Part shown: in pieces, positions 1-12,892 of the stretch
Position numbering within the stretch: the first letter of the stretch is position 1
Layout of the letters: each line of letters starts with the position of its first letter
NCBI GenBank assembly: GCA_963717085.1
Contig: CAVQVM010000002.1
Span: forward strand, 682,001-746,000
DNA from: DASQUK01 sp963717085
GTDB lineage: Bacteria > Actinomycetota > Acidimicrobiia > Acidimicrobiales > VFJN01
DNA length: 64,000 nt
Direction: 5' to 3'
Notes under the pieces: generated by a model
Database searches by the model: none
What the model saw: only the letters and a program-made list of their open reading frames with translations
Told to the model about the DNA's origin: nothing
Translations under genes and position numbers: made by a program

Positions 1-399
1 ATGAGCCACCCGACCACCTGGGAGTTCCACCCGGTGCACCATCCCAGCTACATCGACTTCTTCGAGCAGGTGCTGGCCGACACCACCGACCCGTTGGAGA
101 TCGAGACCCGCTACGAGAAGCAGTACGCCGAGGACGAGTGGTACCGGCACCTCTACCGGACGAGCTACGCCTACCACGGCGTCCATCCCTTCTACATGTG
201 GTATTGGGGCTGCCACGGCCTGGCGCACACCGGCAAGGTGATCGTCGTGGGCGGCGAGACCCGCTCGGTGCGTCGGCTGGGCTTCACGCCGGCGTCGACG
301 CTGGCCGACGCCCTCGAGATGGCCGAAGACGTCGTCGGCCGCCACGCCACGATCACCCACGTCCACAACCCGCCGCTCGTCATGGCCGACGTCAAGTAG
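1..399 (+). CDS. LarA-like (lactate racemase domain) protein, C-terminal part
   Basis: The frame is open at the window edge, so the ATG at position 1 is probably internal and the gene 5'-truncated. The last 50 residues (GKVIVVGG, then RLGFTPASTLADALEMAEDV, then a Pro-rich end) resemble the C-terminal domain of nickel-dependent lactate racemase LarA-type proteins (DUF2088), where a 'lGf..a.t.eeALe.A' segment closes the fold. The Trp/Tyr/His-rich first half does not let me assign a substrate, and racemase activity is not implied. It ends 16 bp before the acyltransferase gene and is probably co-transcribed with it. Confidence 0.55.
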   Translation: MSHPTTWEFHPVHHPSYIDFFEQVLADTTDPLEIETRYEKQYAEDEWYRHLYRTSYAYHGVHPFYMWYWGCHGLAHTGKVIVVGGETRSVRRLGFTPASTLADALEMAEDVVGRHATITHVHNPPLVMADVK

Positions 400-415
400 G
401 CGGCAGGACGCCCCG

Positions 416-1348
416 ATGGCCGCACTCCCCGACGCGCTCACCAGGCGGTTGCCGCGCCTGCCGTTCCCCTACTCGGCCCCCTCGGTGCCCGCCGGTGTCG
501 ACGTCCCCGAGGCTCCGCCACGGTCGGGCCCCGACTACGACACCGACTGGGCCCGCCGCTACCCCGCACGGCTGGCGCGTGCCGCGCTGGTGGAGACCGT
601 GGGCCGGAGTCTGGTGACCGCCCTGGCCCGGCCGCGGGTGTCGGGCCTCGATCGCCTCGACGCGTTGGCGGACAGCGACCACGGTCCCGTGATCTTCGCC
701 GCCAACCACCACAGCCACGTCGACACGCCGGTGCTGCTCACCGCGATCCCCGACACCTGGCGCCACAAGCTGTTCGTGGGGGGCGCCGCCGACTACTTCT
801 TCCGGACCCGGCTGACGAGTGCGGTGTCGGCCCTGGCCATCGGCGCCATCCCCATCGAGCGCACGAGGGTGTCGCGGCGCTCGGCCGACCGGTCGGCCGA
901 GCTGATCGACGCCGGCTGGTCGATGCTCATCTTCCCCGAGGGCGGCCGCAGCCCCGACGGGTGGGGCCAGCCCTTCCACGGGGGCGCGGCATACCTGGCG
1001 TTGCGTTGCGGCGTGCCGGTGGTGCCGATCCACCTGCACGGGACCGGCCGCATCCTGCGCAAGGGCAAGCGCTGGCCCACGCCGGCCACCGCCACGGTCA
1101 CCTTCGGCGCCCCGCTGGTACCCGAGCCCGGCAACAACGCCCGCCGCCTGTCCGCCACCATCCAGGGGGCCGTGGAGGCGCTGGCCGACGAGGCCACGAC
1201 CGACTGGTGGTCGGCCCGGCGCCGGGCCCACGCCGGCGCGTCCCCGGCGCTCACCGGGCCGTCGGCACCGGCGTGGCGCCGCGCCTGGGCCCTCGGCGAC
1301 GGCAGTGGCCAGCGCCGCCGCCAACGCCGTCGCTGGCCCGAGGTGTAG
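416..1348 (+). CDS. 1-acyl-sn-glycerol-3-phosphate acyltransferase-like protein (PlsC family)
   Basis: This 310-residue protein has both catalytic blocks of the PlsC/LPLAT family: NHHSHVD (residues 97-103, the HX4D motif) and FPEGGRS (173-179, the acceptor-phosphate site). The family moves an acyl chain onto lysophosphatidate or a related acceptor at the inner face of the membrane. The N-terminal 80 residues and the Arg-rich tail (QRRRQRRRW) lie outside the core and may help membrane association. It follows the LarA-like gene by 16 bp and precedes a GMC oxidoreductase/SDR operon, which suggests lipid or isoprenoid modification, but the real acceptor is unknown. Confidence 0.85.
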   Translation: MAALPDALTRRLPRLPFPYSAPSVPAGVDVPEAPPRSGPDYDTDWARRYPARLARAALVETVGRSLVTALARPRVSGLDRLDALADSDHGPVIFAANHHSHVDTPVLLTAIPDTWRHKLFVGGAADYFFRTRLTSAVSALAIGAIPIERTRVSRRSADRSAELIDAGWSMLIFPEGGRSPDGWGQPFHGGAAYLALRCGVPVVPIHLHGTGRILRKGKRWPTPATATVTFGAPLVPEPGNNARRLSATIQGAVEALADEATTDWWSARRRAHAGASPALTGPSAPAWRRAWALGDGSGQRRRQRRRWPEV

Positions 1349-1414
1349 CGGCCGCGCCAGGGCGCGGACCGCGGTCGTTCCTCGCAGCGGCGCCAACCCG
1401 TAGGCTCTCCCCCC

Positions 1415-1741
1415 ATGCTCTGGTTCGAGCGTGAGGTCGTGTCGGCTCTCGTCGCGTCCGACGATCCCGCGGTGCGGTCGGCGGTGGAGGCGTTCGTCGA
1501 CGGCTCGCTGCGCGACAAGCCCGAGCACCTGCGGGTGGGCGTGGCGGGGGAATCGATCCTGCTCGGCGGCTACGCGGTGGGGCTCCGCGCCGTCGGCCGC
1601 CTCGACGGCGCCGACGCGTTGCGGGCGCGGCTCGAGTCATGGGAGAGCGGGCCCATCGGCGTCGTCCGCCAGTACGTGCGGGCGATGAAGTCGCTGGTGA
1701 TCTTCGCCGAGAACGAGCTGGCAACATCGCGGGCGGCCTGA
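1415..1741 (+). CDS. Conserved small protein of unknown function
   Basis: The 108-residue product has no motif I recognise. It is predicted to be mostly helical, with charged N- and C-terminal helices around a central Gly-rich turn (VGVAGESILLGGYAVG), and no signal peptide or membrane helix. Its TGA overlaps the ATG of the GMC oxidoreductase by one base, so the two are translationally coupled, and a role as accessory or partner to that flavoenzyme is a reasonable inference. The ATG at 1415 has no obvious Shine-Dalgarno sequence. Confidence 0.6.
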   Translation: MLWFEREVVSALVASDDPAVRSAVEAFVDGSLRDKPEHLRVGVAGESILLGGYAVGLRAVGRLDGADALRARLESWESGPIGVVRQYVRAMKSLVIFAENELATSRAA

Positions 1742-3162
1742 TGGGGACCCTCGACACGGAGATCCTCGTGATCGGTTCCGGCGCCGGGGGCAGCATCACC
1801 GCGGCCCGCCTCGCCGACGCCGGACGACAGGTGGTGGTGGTCGAGGAGGGTCCCTGGGTGGATGCCGGTGCCCACGAGCCCTTCTCGCTCGAGGAGATGG
1901 TGGCGAAGTACCGCCATCACGGTGCATCGCTGGCGCTCGGCAACCCCAACATCGCCTACGCCGAGGGTCGGTGCGTCGGGGGCAGCACGGAGGTCAACAG
2001 CGGCCTCTACCACCGCCTGCCGGAATCGCTCGTCGCCGACTGGGAGGCGCGCTACGCCATCGACGAGTTCACGCCTGCGGAGCTTGGCCGCCACGCCGAC
2101 CGCGTCGAGCAGGACCTCGGCGTCTCGACCCTGCCGGGGGCACCGCCGCCGTCGTCGGCGATGCTCGAGCGGGGGGCGACCAAGCTCGGCTGGCGCCACG
2201 TCGAGTTCGCCCGGGTGTTCCGCTACGACGCCGCCGGCCGCGGCACCAAGCAGACGATGTCGCGCACGATGCTTCCCCGCGCCCTGGGCGCAGGGGCGAG
2301 GATCATCGCCGACTGCCGCGTCCAACGGCTGGTGCGCGACGGCGACCGTATCGTCGGCGCGCGGGTTCGGCGCCGCCACGCCGGCGGCGCGGTCGAGCGG
2401 CTCGTGATCCGTGCCGACCACGTCTTCGTGTGCGCCGGTGCCGTCGAGACGCCGGCCCTCCTGCAGCGCAGCGGCATCCGCCGTAACGCCGGGAACGGGC
2501 TCAAGATGCACCCGACCGTCAAGATCGCCGCCCGCTTCCCCCACCCGATCGACCACGGCGATGTCCCCATGCATCGCGTCACCGAGTTCGCACCCAGCCT
2601 GACCATCGGCGGATCGGCCAGCCGCCGTGGCCACATCGCGATGGCGCTGGCCGACACCGGGCTGCCGTTCGACGCGGCGTTGGCCGACTGGGAGAACATC
2701 TCGGTCTACTACGCCGCCATCCGCAGCGAGGGCAGTGGACGGGTCCTCGCGGTACCGGGGCTGGCGTCGCCGGTCGTCACCTACAAGCTCACCGACGGTG
2801 ACCTGAGCCGGCTGGCCCGGGGCATCGTCCACCTCGGCGAGCTGCTGCTGGCGGCGGGCGCCACCGAGCTACACCCCTCGATCCTGGGAGGACCGGTGGT
2901 GCGCCGCGTCGACGAGCTGGGCGCGTGGTGGGATGCCCTCACCAGGAGCCGCGCCAACCTCATGACCGTGCACCTCACGTCGACGGTGCGCATGGGCGAG
3001 GACCGCCAACGCACCGGGGCCGACAGCTTCGGGCGCGTGTGGGGCCATCGCAACCTGCGGGTCAACGACGCGTCGCTGCTCCCCGATGCCCCCGGCGTCA
3101 ACCCTCAGGCGGCGATCATGGCCATCGCCGCCCGCAACTGCCACGAGTTCCTCGCGTCGTGA
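1741..3162 (+). CDS. GMC-family FAD-dependent oxidoreductase
   Basis: This 473-residue flavoprotein starts with the Rossmann dinucleotide loop IGSGAGG (residues 11-17). It continues with the glycine-rich second FAD contact (EGRCVGGSTEVNSG) and ends with the GMC C-terminal signature (RVNDASLLPDAPGVNPQ, then AAIMAIAARN). GMC enzymes oxidise alcohols, sterols or similar substrates and pass electrons to oxygen or another acceptor. The ATG at 1741 was chosen because it overlaps the upstream stop and sits directly before the FAD motif. The gene is coupled to two SDR-type genes downstream by overlapping stop and start codons. A sterol, polyol or long-chain alcohol substrate is possible, but the sequence does not decide. 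Confidence 0.88.
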   Translation: MGTLDTEILVIGSGAGGSITAARLADAGRQVVVVEEGPWVDAGAHEPFSLEEMVAKYRHHGASLALGNPNIAYAEGRCVGGSTEVNSGLYHRLPESLVADWEARYAIDEFTPAELGRHADRVEQDLGVSTLPGAPPPSSAMLERGATKLGWRHVEFARVFRYDAAGRGTKQTMSRTMLPRALGAGARIIADCRVQRLVRDGDRIVGARVRRRHAGGAVERLVIRADHVFVCAGAVETPALLQRSGIRRNAGNGLKMHPTVKIAARFPHPIDHGDVPMHRVTEFAPSLTIGGSASRRGHIAMALADTGLPFDAALADWENISVYYAAIRSEGSGRVLAVPGLASPVVTYKLTDGDLSRLARGIVHLGELLLAAGATELHPSILGGPVVRRVDELGAWWDALTRSRANLMTVHLTSTVRMGEDRQRTGADSFGRVWGHRNLRVNDASLLPDAPGVNPQAAIMAIAARNCHEFLAS

Positions 3163-4214
3163 GCGCGCCCTCGGTGCCCGCCGGCGCCCCGGCGCCGGTC
3201 GCCGTCGTCACCGGCGCATCGGGCTGGCTGGGACAGAACCTCGTCCGCACCCTGGCAGCACGCAGCCGTGAACGGGTGCGGTGCCTGGTGGCGGCGCCCG
3301 ACGAGGCGCCGCCCCTCGAGCTGGTCTCGCCCACGATCGAGGCGGTCATCGGCGACGTGCGGGACCCGGCCACCGTGGACCGCCTGTTCGATGGGGTCGG
3401 CCCCGACGCGGCGGTGTTCCACGCCGCCGCGGTGATCCATCCCCGCCGGAGCGTCCGCGAGCTGTTCGACGTCAACGTGGGCGGCACCCAGCTCATGCTG
3501 GACCGGGCGCGGCGCGGCGGGGCGGCCCGCTTCGTGCACGTGTCGTCGAACTCGCCGTTCGGCGTCAACCCCGGGCCCGACGATCTGTTCACCGAGGAGT
3601 CCCCCTACAACCCCTACATGGGCTACGGCCGCTCGAAGCAGGAGGCGGAACAGCTGGTCAAGCAGGCCCACGACCGGGGCGACCTCGGCACCGTCACGGT
3701 GCGGGCGCCGTGGTTCTACGGCCCGTACCAGCCGCCCCGGCAGGGCCGGTTCTTCACTGCCATCCGCAAGGGCCGGTTCCCCCTGGTGGGCGACGGTACG
3801 CAGAAGCGATCGATGGTCTACACCGAGAATCTGGTGCAGGGTCTGCTGCGGGCGGAGGTGTCCGACAAGGCGCCCGGCAACGCCTACTGGGTGGCCGACG
3901 CCGAGCCCTACGAGCTACGCGAGATCCTCGCTACGGTGCGCCGGGCATTGGCGGCCGAGGGGCTGGCCGTGTCCGGCCCCGAGCGGGTGCCGTTGCCCCG
4001 GGTGGCAGCCCGGGCGGCAGAGATGGCGGATGCCCTGCTCCAGGGGCGCGGGCGCTACTCCCAGGCCCTGCATGTGCTGGGGGAGCTGAACCACACGATC
4101 GCCTGCGACATCACGCGGGCGCGGGAGGAGCTCGGGTACGAGCCGACCATCGGGTTGGAGGAGGGCATGCGGGCCAGCATCCGCTGGTGCCTCGAGCACG
4201 GGGAGAGCCTCTGA
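3159..4214 (+). CDS. NAD(P)-dependent epimerase/dehydratase (extended SDR)
   Basis: This 351-residue extended SDR has the N-terminal motif TGASGWLG and the catalytic Tyr/Lys pair in YMGYGRSKQEAE. The active-site Ser region reads HVSSNSPFG. The GTG at 3159 overlaps the stop of the oxidoreductase gene (GTGA), and the C-terminus overlaps the ATG of the next SDR gene (ATGA). Such enzymes oxidise, reduce or epimerise sugar nucleotides, sterols or dihydroflavonol-like substrates. The company of a GMC oxidoreductase and a second SDR with a 3-beta-hydroxysteroid dehydrogenase look favours a small hydrophobic alcohol or ketone over a sugar nucleotide, but this is inference. Confidence 0.85.
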   Translation: MSAPSVPAGAPAPVAVVTGASGWLGQNLVRTLAARSRERVRCLVAAPDEAPPLELVSPTIEAVIGDVRDPATVDRLFDGVGPDAAVFHAAAVIHPRRSVRELFDVNVGGTQLMLDRARRGGAARFVHVSSNSPFGVNPGPDDLFTEESPYNPYMGYGRSKQEAEQLVKQAHDRGDLGTVTVRAPWFYGPYQPPRQGRFFTAIRKGRFPLVGDGTQKRSMVYTENLVQGLLRAEVSDKAPGNAYWVADAEPYELREILATVRRALAAEGLAVSGPERVPLPRVAARAAEMADALLQGRGRYSQALHVLGELNHTIACDITRAREELGYEPTIGLEEGMRASIRWCLEHGESL

Positions 4215-5242
4215 TGACGCGGACCGTCCTCGTGACGGGGGGCAGCGGCTACTTCGGCTCGATCGTCGCCGGGATGGCCCTCGAGCGGGGCGACCGGGTG
4301 CGCGTCTTCGACCTCAACCCGCCGGCGCCCCGCCCCGGCATCGAGTACATCGCCGGCGACGTGCGGGACCGGGCTGCGGTGACCGCCGCGTGCCGCGGGG
4401 CGGACGTCGTGCTGAACAACGTCGCCCAGGTGCCCTTGGCGCGGGACCGCGAGCTGTTCTGGTCGGTCAACGTGACCGGCACCGCCAACGTGCTCCTGGC
4501 CGCCCGTGACGGCGGGGTGGCCAAGGTGGTGCACACCTCGTCGAGCGCCATCTTCGGGATCCCGGAGCGCAATCCGGTCACGGAGGACACGCCCGGCCGG
4601 CCGCTCGAGGCGTACGGCAAGGCCAAGCTCGAGGCCGAGCTCCTGTGCCGCGACGCCGCGGAGAGCGGCGTCGACGTCACCATCGTCCGCCCCCGGACGA
4701 TCCTCGGGCACGGCCGCCTCGGCATCATCGCGGTGCTGTTCGAGTTCGTCGCCGAGGGTGCCCCCGTGTACGTGCTGGGCCGCGGGGACAACCGCTACCA
4801 GTTCGTCCACGCCAACGACCTCGCCGACGCCTGCTTGCGGGCCGCCGACCGCGAGAAGCCCGCCGTCTACAACATCGGCGCCGGGGAGTTCGGGACCATG
4901 CGCGAGACCCTGGAGGCGCTGGTCGAGCACGCCGGCACGGGGTCCCGGGTCCGGTGCCTGCCGGCCGGCGCCGCCCGGGCCGCGATGCGGACGCTGTCGA
5001 AGGTGGGCGTCGCCCCGTTCGCGCCCTACCACTGGCTGCTCTACGCCGAGTCGCTGTGGTTCGACACCACGAAGGCCCGGACGGAGCTCGGCTGGGAGCC
5101 CCGGTACTCCAACGCGTCCGCCGTGATCGAGTCGTACGACTGGTTCCTGGCCCACCGCGACCAACCGGAGACGGCGCCGCGCTCCCACCACCAGTCCCCG
5201 GTCAAGCTGGGCCTGCTGGAGGTCCTCAAGCGCCTCCCGTGA
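4214..5242 (+). CDS. NAD(P)-dependent oxidoreductase, 3-beta-hydroxysteroid dehydrogenase/epimerase type
   Basis: The 342-residue product carries the extended-SDR glycine motif TGGSGYFG at residues 7-14 and the catalytic YGKAKLEAE motif (Tyr and Lys separated by three residues). HTSSSAIFG supplies the active-site serine. The first strand and spacing resemble 3-beta-HSD/OleD-like reductases. Its ATG overlaps the stop of the preceding SDR gene, making a three-gene translationally coupled set with the GMC oxidoreductase. The C-terminus (LLEVLKRLP) is polar and carries no membrane anchor. Substrate unknown. Confidence 0.85.
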   Translation: MTRTVLVTGGSGYFGSIVAGMALERGDRVRVFDLNPPAPRPGIEYIAGDVRDRAAVTAACRGADVVLNNVAQVPLARDRELFWSVNVTGTANVLLAARDGGVAKVVHTSSSAIFGIPERNPVTEDTPGRPLEAYGKAKLEAELLCRDAAESGVDVTIVRPRTILGHGRLGIIAVLFEFVAEGAPVYVLGRGDNRYQFVHANDLADACLRAADREKPAVYNIGAGEFGTMRETLEALVEHAGTGSRVRCLPAGAARAAMRTLSKVGVAPFAPYHWLLYAESLWFDTTKARTELGWEPRYSNASAVIESYDWFLAHRDQPETAPRSHHQSPVKLGLLEVLKRLP

Positions 5243-5427
5243 GTCCCCTGCCTGGTGCAATGGGTTCACAGCGGCGCCAGAGCGATCCGCTAACCTGAGC
5301 CGACCCTTCGTGGGGGCTTCGGGCAACGGCGCCCGCTTCGCTTCAGCGACGAGCGGATCAGACGCCCCCCACCAGCCGGCCCGAGCATTCTCGGTCGCTG
5401 GCGTCCCAACCCGCAGGAGGTGCGCCG

Positions 5428-9867
<4,440 letters not shown>

Positions 9868-9884
9868 GCCACGCGTGACGCCGA

Positions 9885-9907
9885 GCGCGCGACTGGCCAC
9901 CGCGCGC
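9885..9907 (+). terminator. Hairpin after gltB
   Basis: A perfect 7-bp stem (GCGCGCG/CGCGCGC) with a 9-nt loop starts 17 bp after the gltB stop. No T-run follows, as is common in GC-rich actinobacteria. It probably helps end the gltB transcript. Confidence 0.5.
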
Positions 9908-9998
9908 GTCGAAGCGCCGCGTAGCCACGCGATCGGAGTTGGGATGCCCGTTCGGCCGGTGATGTCGGGGACGATCCGAGGTAGGGTCGCCCCCCGAC

Positions 9999-12071
9999 AT
10001 GGCTGGGACATTCGCGCCACGCGTACCTCATTGTCGCGACCTCACGCCCATCGGAGAACGCCGGGCGTCCAGGCTCTACACCGGCCACAGCGACCGGCTC
10101 GGGTACCCGGTGACGATCACGGTCTATCCCCCGCTGGCCGACGAGGGGGCCCGGCAACTGTTCGACGGCGCCGCCGCCGGGGCCCGGCGGCTGGCCGCGC
10201 ACCCGAGCGTGCTCACGATCCACGACTGGGGGCACGGCGACGACGGCAGCCCGTGGGTGGTGACCGACCCCCAGCCGCCCGAGACCATCGACACGCTGCT
10301 GAGGACCGAGGGACCACTCCCCGTCGAGCAGGCGCTCCGGATCGGCGTGCTGGTCGCGGGGGCCCTGGCGACCGCCCATCGGGCCGGTGTCGTCCACGGC
10401 GACCTGTCGCCGGCCCGGCTGGTCCTCGGCCCGCAGGGAGAACCGCTGGTGGTGGACATCGGCCTCGCCGGATTCAGCGATTTCCCGGGTTTCGGGGCGC
10501 TCCACAACCCGATCCGCTATTTCGCCCCGCCCGAGGTGCTGGAGCGCACCGGCATCAGCCCGGCCTCCGATGCCTACTCGCTGGCGGCGACCGTCTACGC
10601 GCTCCTCACCGGCGCTGCGCCCCACGAGAAGCCCGCCGACATCACCGACAGCAACGCCTCGCTGTTGCTGCGCATCCTGCAGATCCGCGTGCCACCGATC
10701 GTGCGGCCGGGGGAGGACATCGACGGCGTCGAGGCCGCCCTCGTTCCCGCCCTCGCCCACGCCGCCGAGAGACGCCCACCGGTCCTCGACCTCGCGTGGT
10801 CCCTCCAGGCCGTGCAGCGGAACCTGGGGCTCACGCTCGTGGAGCCGGTGGTGCTCGACCTCGGCGACTCCGACCGCTTCGCCACCTCCCTGGCTGCCAA
10901 GCCAGAGGCGGCGCCCGCGCCCCGAGAGGAACCCGATGAGCTGCCCGCGTCGTACGGCGCGTCACAGCCCGCGCCCGCAGACATACCCGGCCCCCCGGGC
11001 GCATCCGGCCCCGAGCTGGTCCACCTGTTCAGCGACACGCCGCCCGACTTCACCAACCGGGCGCGCGACGCCATCGCCCCGCACTGGGCAACCGGCCTCG
11101 GCCGCCCGGCCGGGCCGGCCGATGGAGCCCCGCCGGCCGATCGGGCCGGTGGGAGCCAGCCTCGCCCGCCGCACCAGCCGCGCCGGCCGACGGAGCCGGG
11201 GCCACCTCAACCGCCACGGCGGCCCGGCCAGCCGCGCCGGCCGATGGAGCCCCGCCGGCCGATGGAGCCGTACCAGCCGTACGACCCCTACCCGCCGGAC
11301 GAGCCGCACCCGCCGGCGGCAGCCGTCGGCGACGCATCGGCGCCGACCAACGGACACCGACCCAGCGGGCACGCCCAGGGGCAGCCGATCGGTGCCCGGC
11401 CCACCGGGCTCAACGGCCGCGGCAACGGTCTCCGGCAGGCTCCGACGGCAGGGGACGATGGCGAGCCGGCGCCGGCCCAGCGACCGCCGATCGACGTCGC
11501 CCGCGGGCACGAGCCGCGGGGACGGCCCGCACAACATCGTCACGGTTCCCCGGGCGGCGAGACCCAGCGCCCGGTCGGGGGCTCGCGCGCTCCGGTCGAT
11601 GCCGACACCGCCCCCACCGCTCGGGGCCCGTCGGCAGTGCCTGCGATCGTTCCCCGCGGGCAGCGACCGGGTGAGCCGGCAACCCGGCCCGGCCGGTCGA
11701 CCGACGCCGGCCGTCGTGGCCCGCCCGTCGGCTCGGATGCGGCCCGTGCGGCTGCCGTCCCGGCCGGCGAACGCACACGCACGGGGATCGCGCTCGAGCG
11801 TGCCCGACAGGCCCGCATGCGCCGCGACGCGGCGTCCGGCGCGGCCAAACCAAGCCCCGACCATCGAGCGGCGGTACCGAGGGTCACGGACTCGGCGCCG
11901 GCCCCGGGCATCGCGCCCGCGGCTCCCGTGATCGTGTTGATCGTGGTCGTGGTGCTGTTGACCCTCGGGGTCGCCTACATGGTGATCACCGGTGACGGCA
12001 CACCCAGGCCCGTCGACGAGCAACCGGGGGCGAGCACCCCGAGCGTCCCGGCGTCAGTGCACCAGGCGTAG
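9999..12071 (+). CDS. PknB-like Ser/Thr protein kinase with degenerate active site, membrane-anchored
   Basis: Residues 1-270 have a bacterial Ser/Thr kinase fold, but key residues are altered. The lysine strand reads VTITVYPP with no Lys, the catalytic loop is HGDLSPARLVL (Asp kept, the Asn changed to Arg), and the magnesium motif is DIG instead of DFG. A long Pro/Arg-rich linker (about 290-630) follows, then one membrane helix (PVIVLIVVVVLLTLGVAYMV) and a short outside tail. This looks like a pseudokinase or very weak kinase that could act as a scaffold, as seen in mycobacterial MviN-type systems. Its last 18 bp overlap the convergent regulator gene. Confidence 0.75.
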   Translation: MAGTFAPRVPHCRDLTPIGERRASRLYTGHSDRLGYPVTITVYPPLADEGARQLFDGAAAGARRLAAHPSVLTIHDWGHGDDGSPWVVTDPQPPETIDTLLRTEGPLPVEQALRIGVLVAGALATAHRAGVVHGDLSPARLVLGPQGEPLVVDIGLAGFSDFPGFGALHNPIRYFAPPEVLERTGISPASDAYSLAATVYALLTGAAPHEKPADITDSNASLLLRILQIRVPPIVRPGEDIDGVEAALVPALAHAAERRPPVLDLAWSLQAVQRNLGLTLVEPVVLDLGDSDRFATSLAAKPEAAPAPREEPDELPASYGASQPAPADIPGPPGASGPELVHLFSDTPPDFTNRARDAIAPHWATGLGRPAGPADGAPPADRAGGSQPRPPHQPRRPTEPGPPQPPRRPGQPRRPMEPRRPMEPYQPYDPYPPDEPHPPAAAVGDASAPTNGHRPSGHAQGQPIGARPTGLNGRGNGLRQAPTAGDDGEPAPAQRPPIDVARGHEPRGRPAQHRHGSPGGETQRPVGGSRAPVDADTAPTARGPSAVPAIVPRGQRPGEPATRPGRSTDAGRRGPPVGSDAARAAAVPAGERTRTGIALERARQARMRRDAASGAAKPSPDHRAAVPRVTDSAPAPGIAPAAPVIVLIVVVVLLTLGVAYMVITGDGTPRPVDEQPGASTPSVPASVHQA

Positions 12072-12785
12072 CCCCGACGGCCCCATGGAGGGTTCGAAGC
12101 TCGGTAGATCGACCACGAACTCGGTGCGATGTGCGGGGAAGACGTGCTCCGACACCAGCAACGGTCGATCCTCGCTGTCGCGGGTCACGCGCTCGCAGCG
12201 CAGCACGGGCGAGCCCATTGGTACCTCCAGCAGCTCGGCGTCGGCGGCGCCGGCGCCGGCCGCACCGATGGTCTGGGTGGCACCACCGATCGGCACCCCC
12301 ACCAGCTCGTAGAACGGCGTGCGCTCCACGTCGGCCTGCGACAGCCCGGCGCCGACCTCCTCGGGGCACCAGACGGTCACGCGGGCGAACGGCTGACCGT
12401 CGGCCAGGTTGACCCGCCGAACCTCCAACACGGCATCGACGCCCAGCACCTCGCGCACTCGGGGTGGGGGCGCCACGAAGCGGAAGCCCACCACGCGCCG
12501 CTCGGAGCTCAGCCCGAGTTGGGCCAGCTGATCCTCGATCGTGCCGAGCCGCCCCAGCGCCTGGCGGACCGGATCGGCGGCGACGAACCAGCCGAAGCCC
12601 TGGCGGGCGTCGATCAGACCTTCCTCGCGCAGCAGGTCGAGCGCCTTGCGGACCGTGACCCGACTCACCGCGTGCGTACGCGAGAGCTCGCTCTCGCTCG
12701 GCAGCAGGCGGCCCGGCCGCAGCTCACCGGACTCGACCCGTCCGCGCAGTTCGTCAGCGATCGCGCGGTAACGGACCTGGCGCAC
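12054..12785 (-). CDS. GntR-family transcriptional regulator, HutC subfamily
   Basis: The 243-residue protein has an N-terminal winged helix-turn-helix (LPSESELSRTHAVSRVTVRK, about 28-48) and a C-terminal UTRA/chorismate-lyase-like effector domain (about 90-235, with LLVSEHVFP), the HutC arrangement. Such regulators are usually repressors released by a small metabolite such as a sugar phosphate, amino acid or urocanate. The start is GTG at 12785. Its upstream region holds two direct ACTTGTC repeats spaced one helical turn apart and overlapping the start, so autoregulation is likely. It converges with the kinase-like gene, and the VOC-GGDEF gene diverges from it. Confidence 0.88.
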   Translation of the reverse strand: MRQVRYRAIADELRGRVESGELRPGRLLPSESELSRTHAVSRVTVRKALDLLREEGLIDARQGFGWFVAADPVRQALGRLGTIEDQLAQLGLSSERRVVGFRFVAPPPRVREVLGVDAVLEVRRVNLADGQPFARVTVWCPEEVGAGLSQADVERTPFYELVGVPIGGATQTIGAAGAGAADAELLEVPMGSPVLRCERVTRDSEDRPLLVSEHVFPAHRTEFVVDLPSFEPSMGPSGLRLVH

Positions 12786-12804
12786 TTGTCATATACTTGT
12801 CTAC
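12784..12804 (-). promoter_or_regulatory. Probable operator/promoter of the GntR gene
   Basis: Two direct copies of ACTTGTC (12784-12790 and 12795-12801) start 11 bp apart, with a TATA segment between them. They overlap the GTG start of the regulator, so binding would block transcription or a leaderless mRNA. The assignment rests on position and repetition only. Confidence 0.4.
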
Positions 12805-12892
12805 CTTGGTGGACCACGCAAGCGACGGGCGCCAGTCCGGTCAGAGGAATCTCGATCCGTCAGTACCGCGACGATGGTGTCATGATCCTGGG

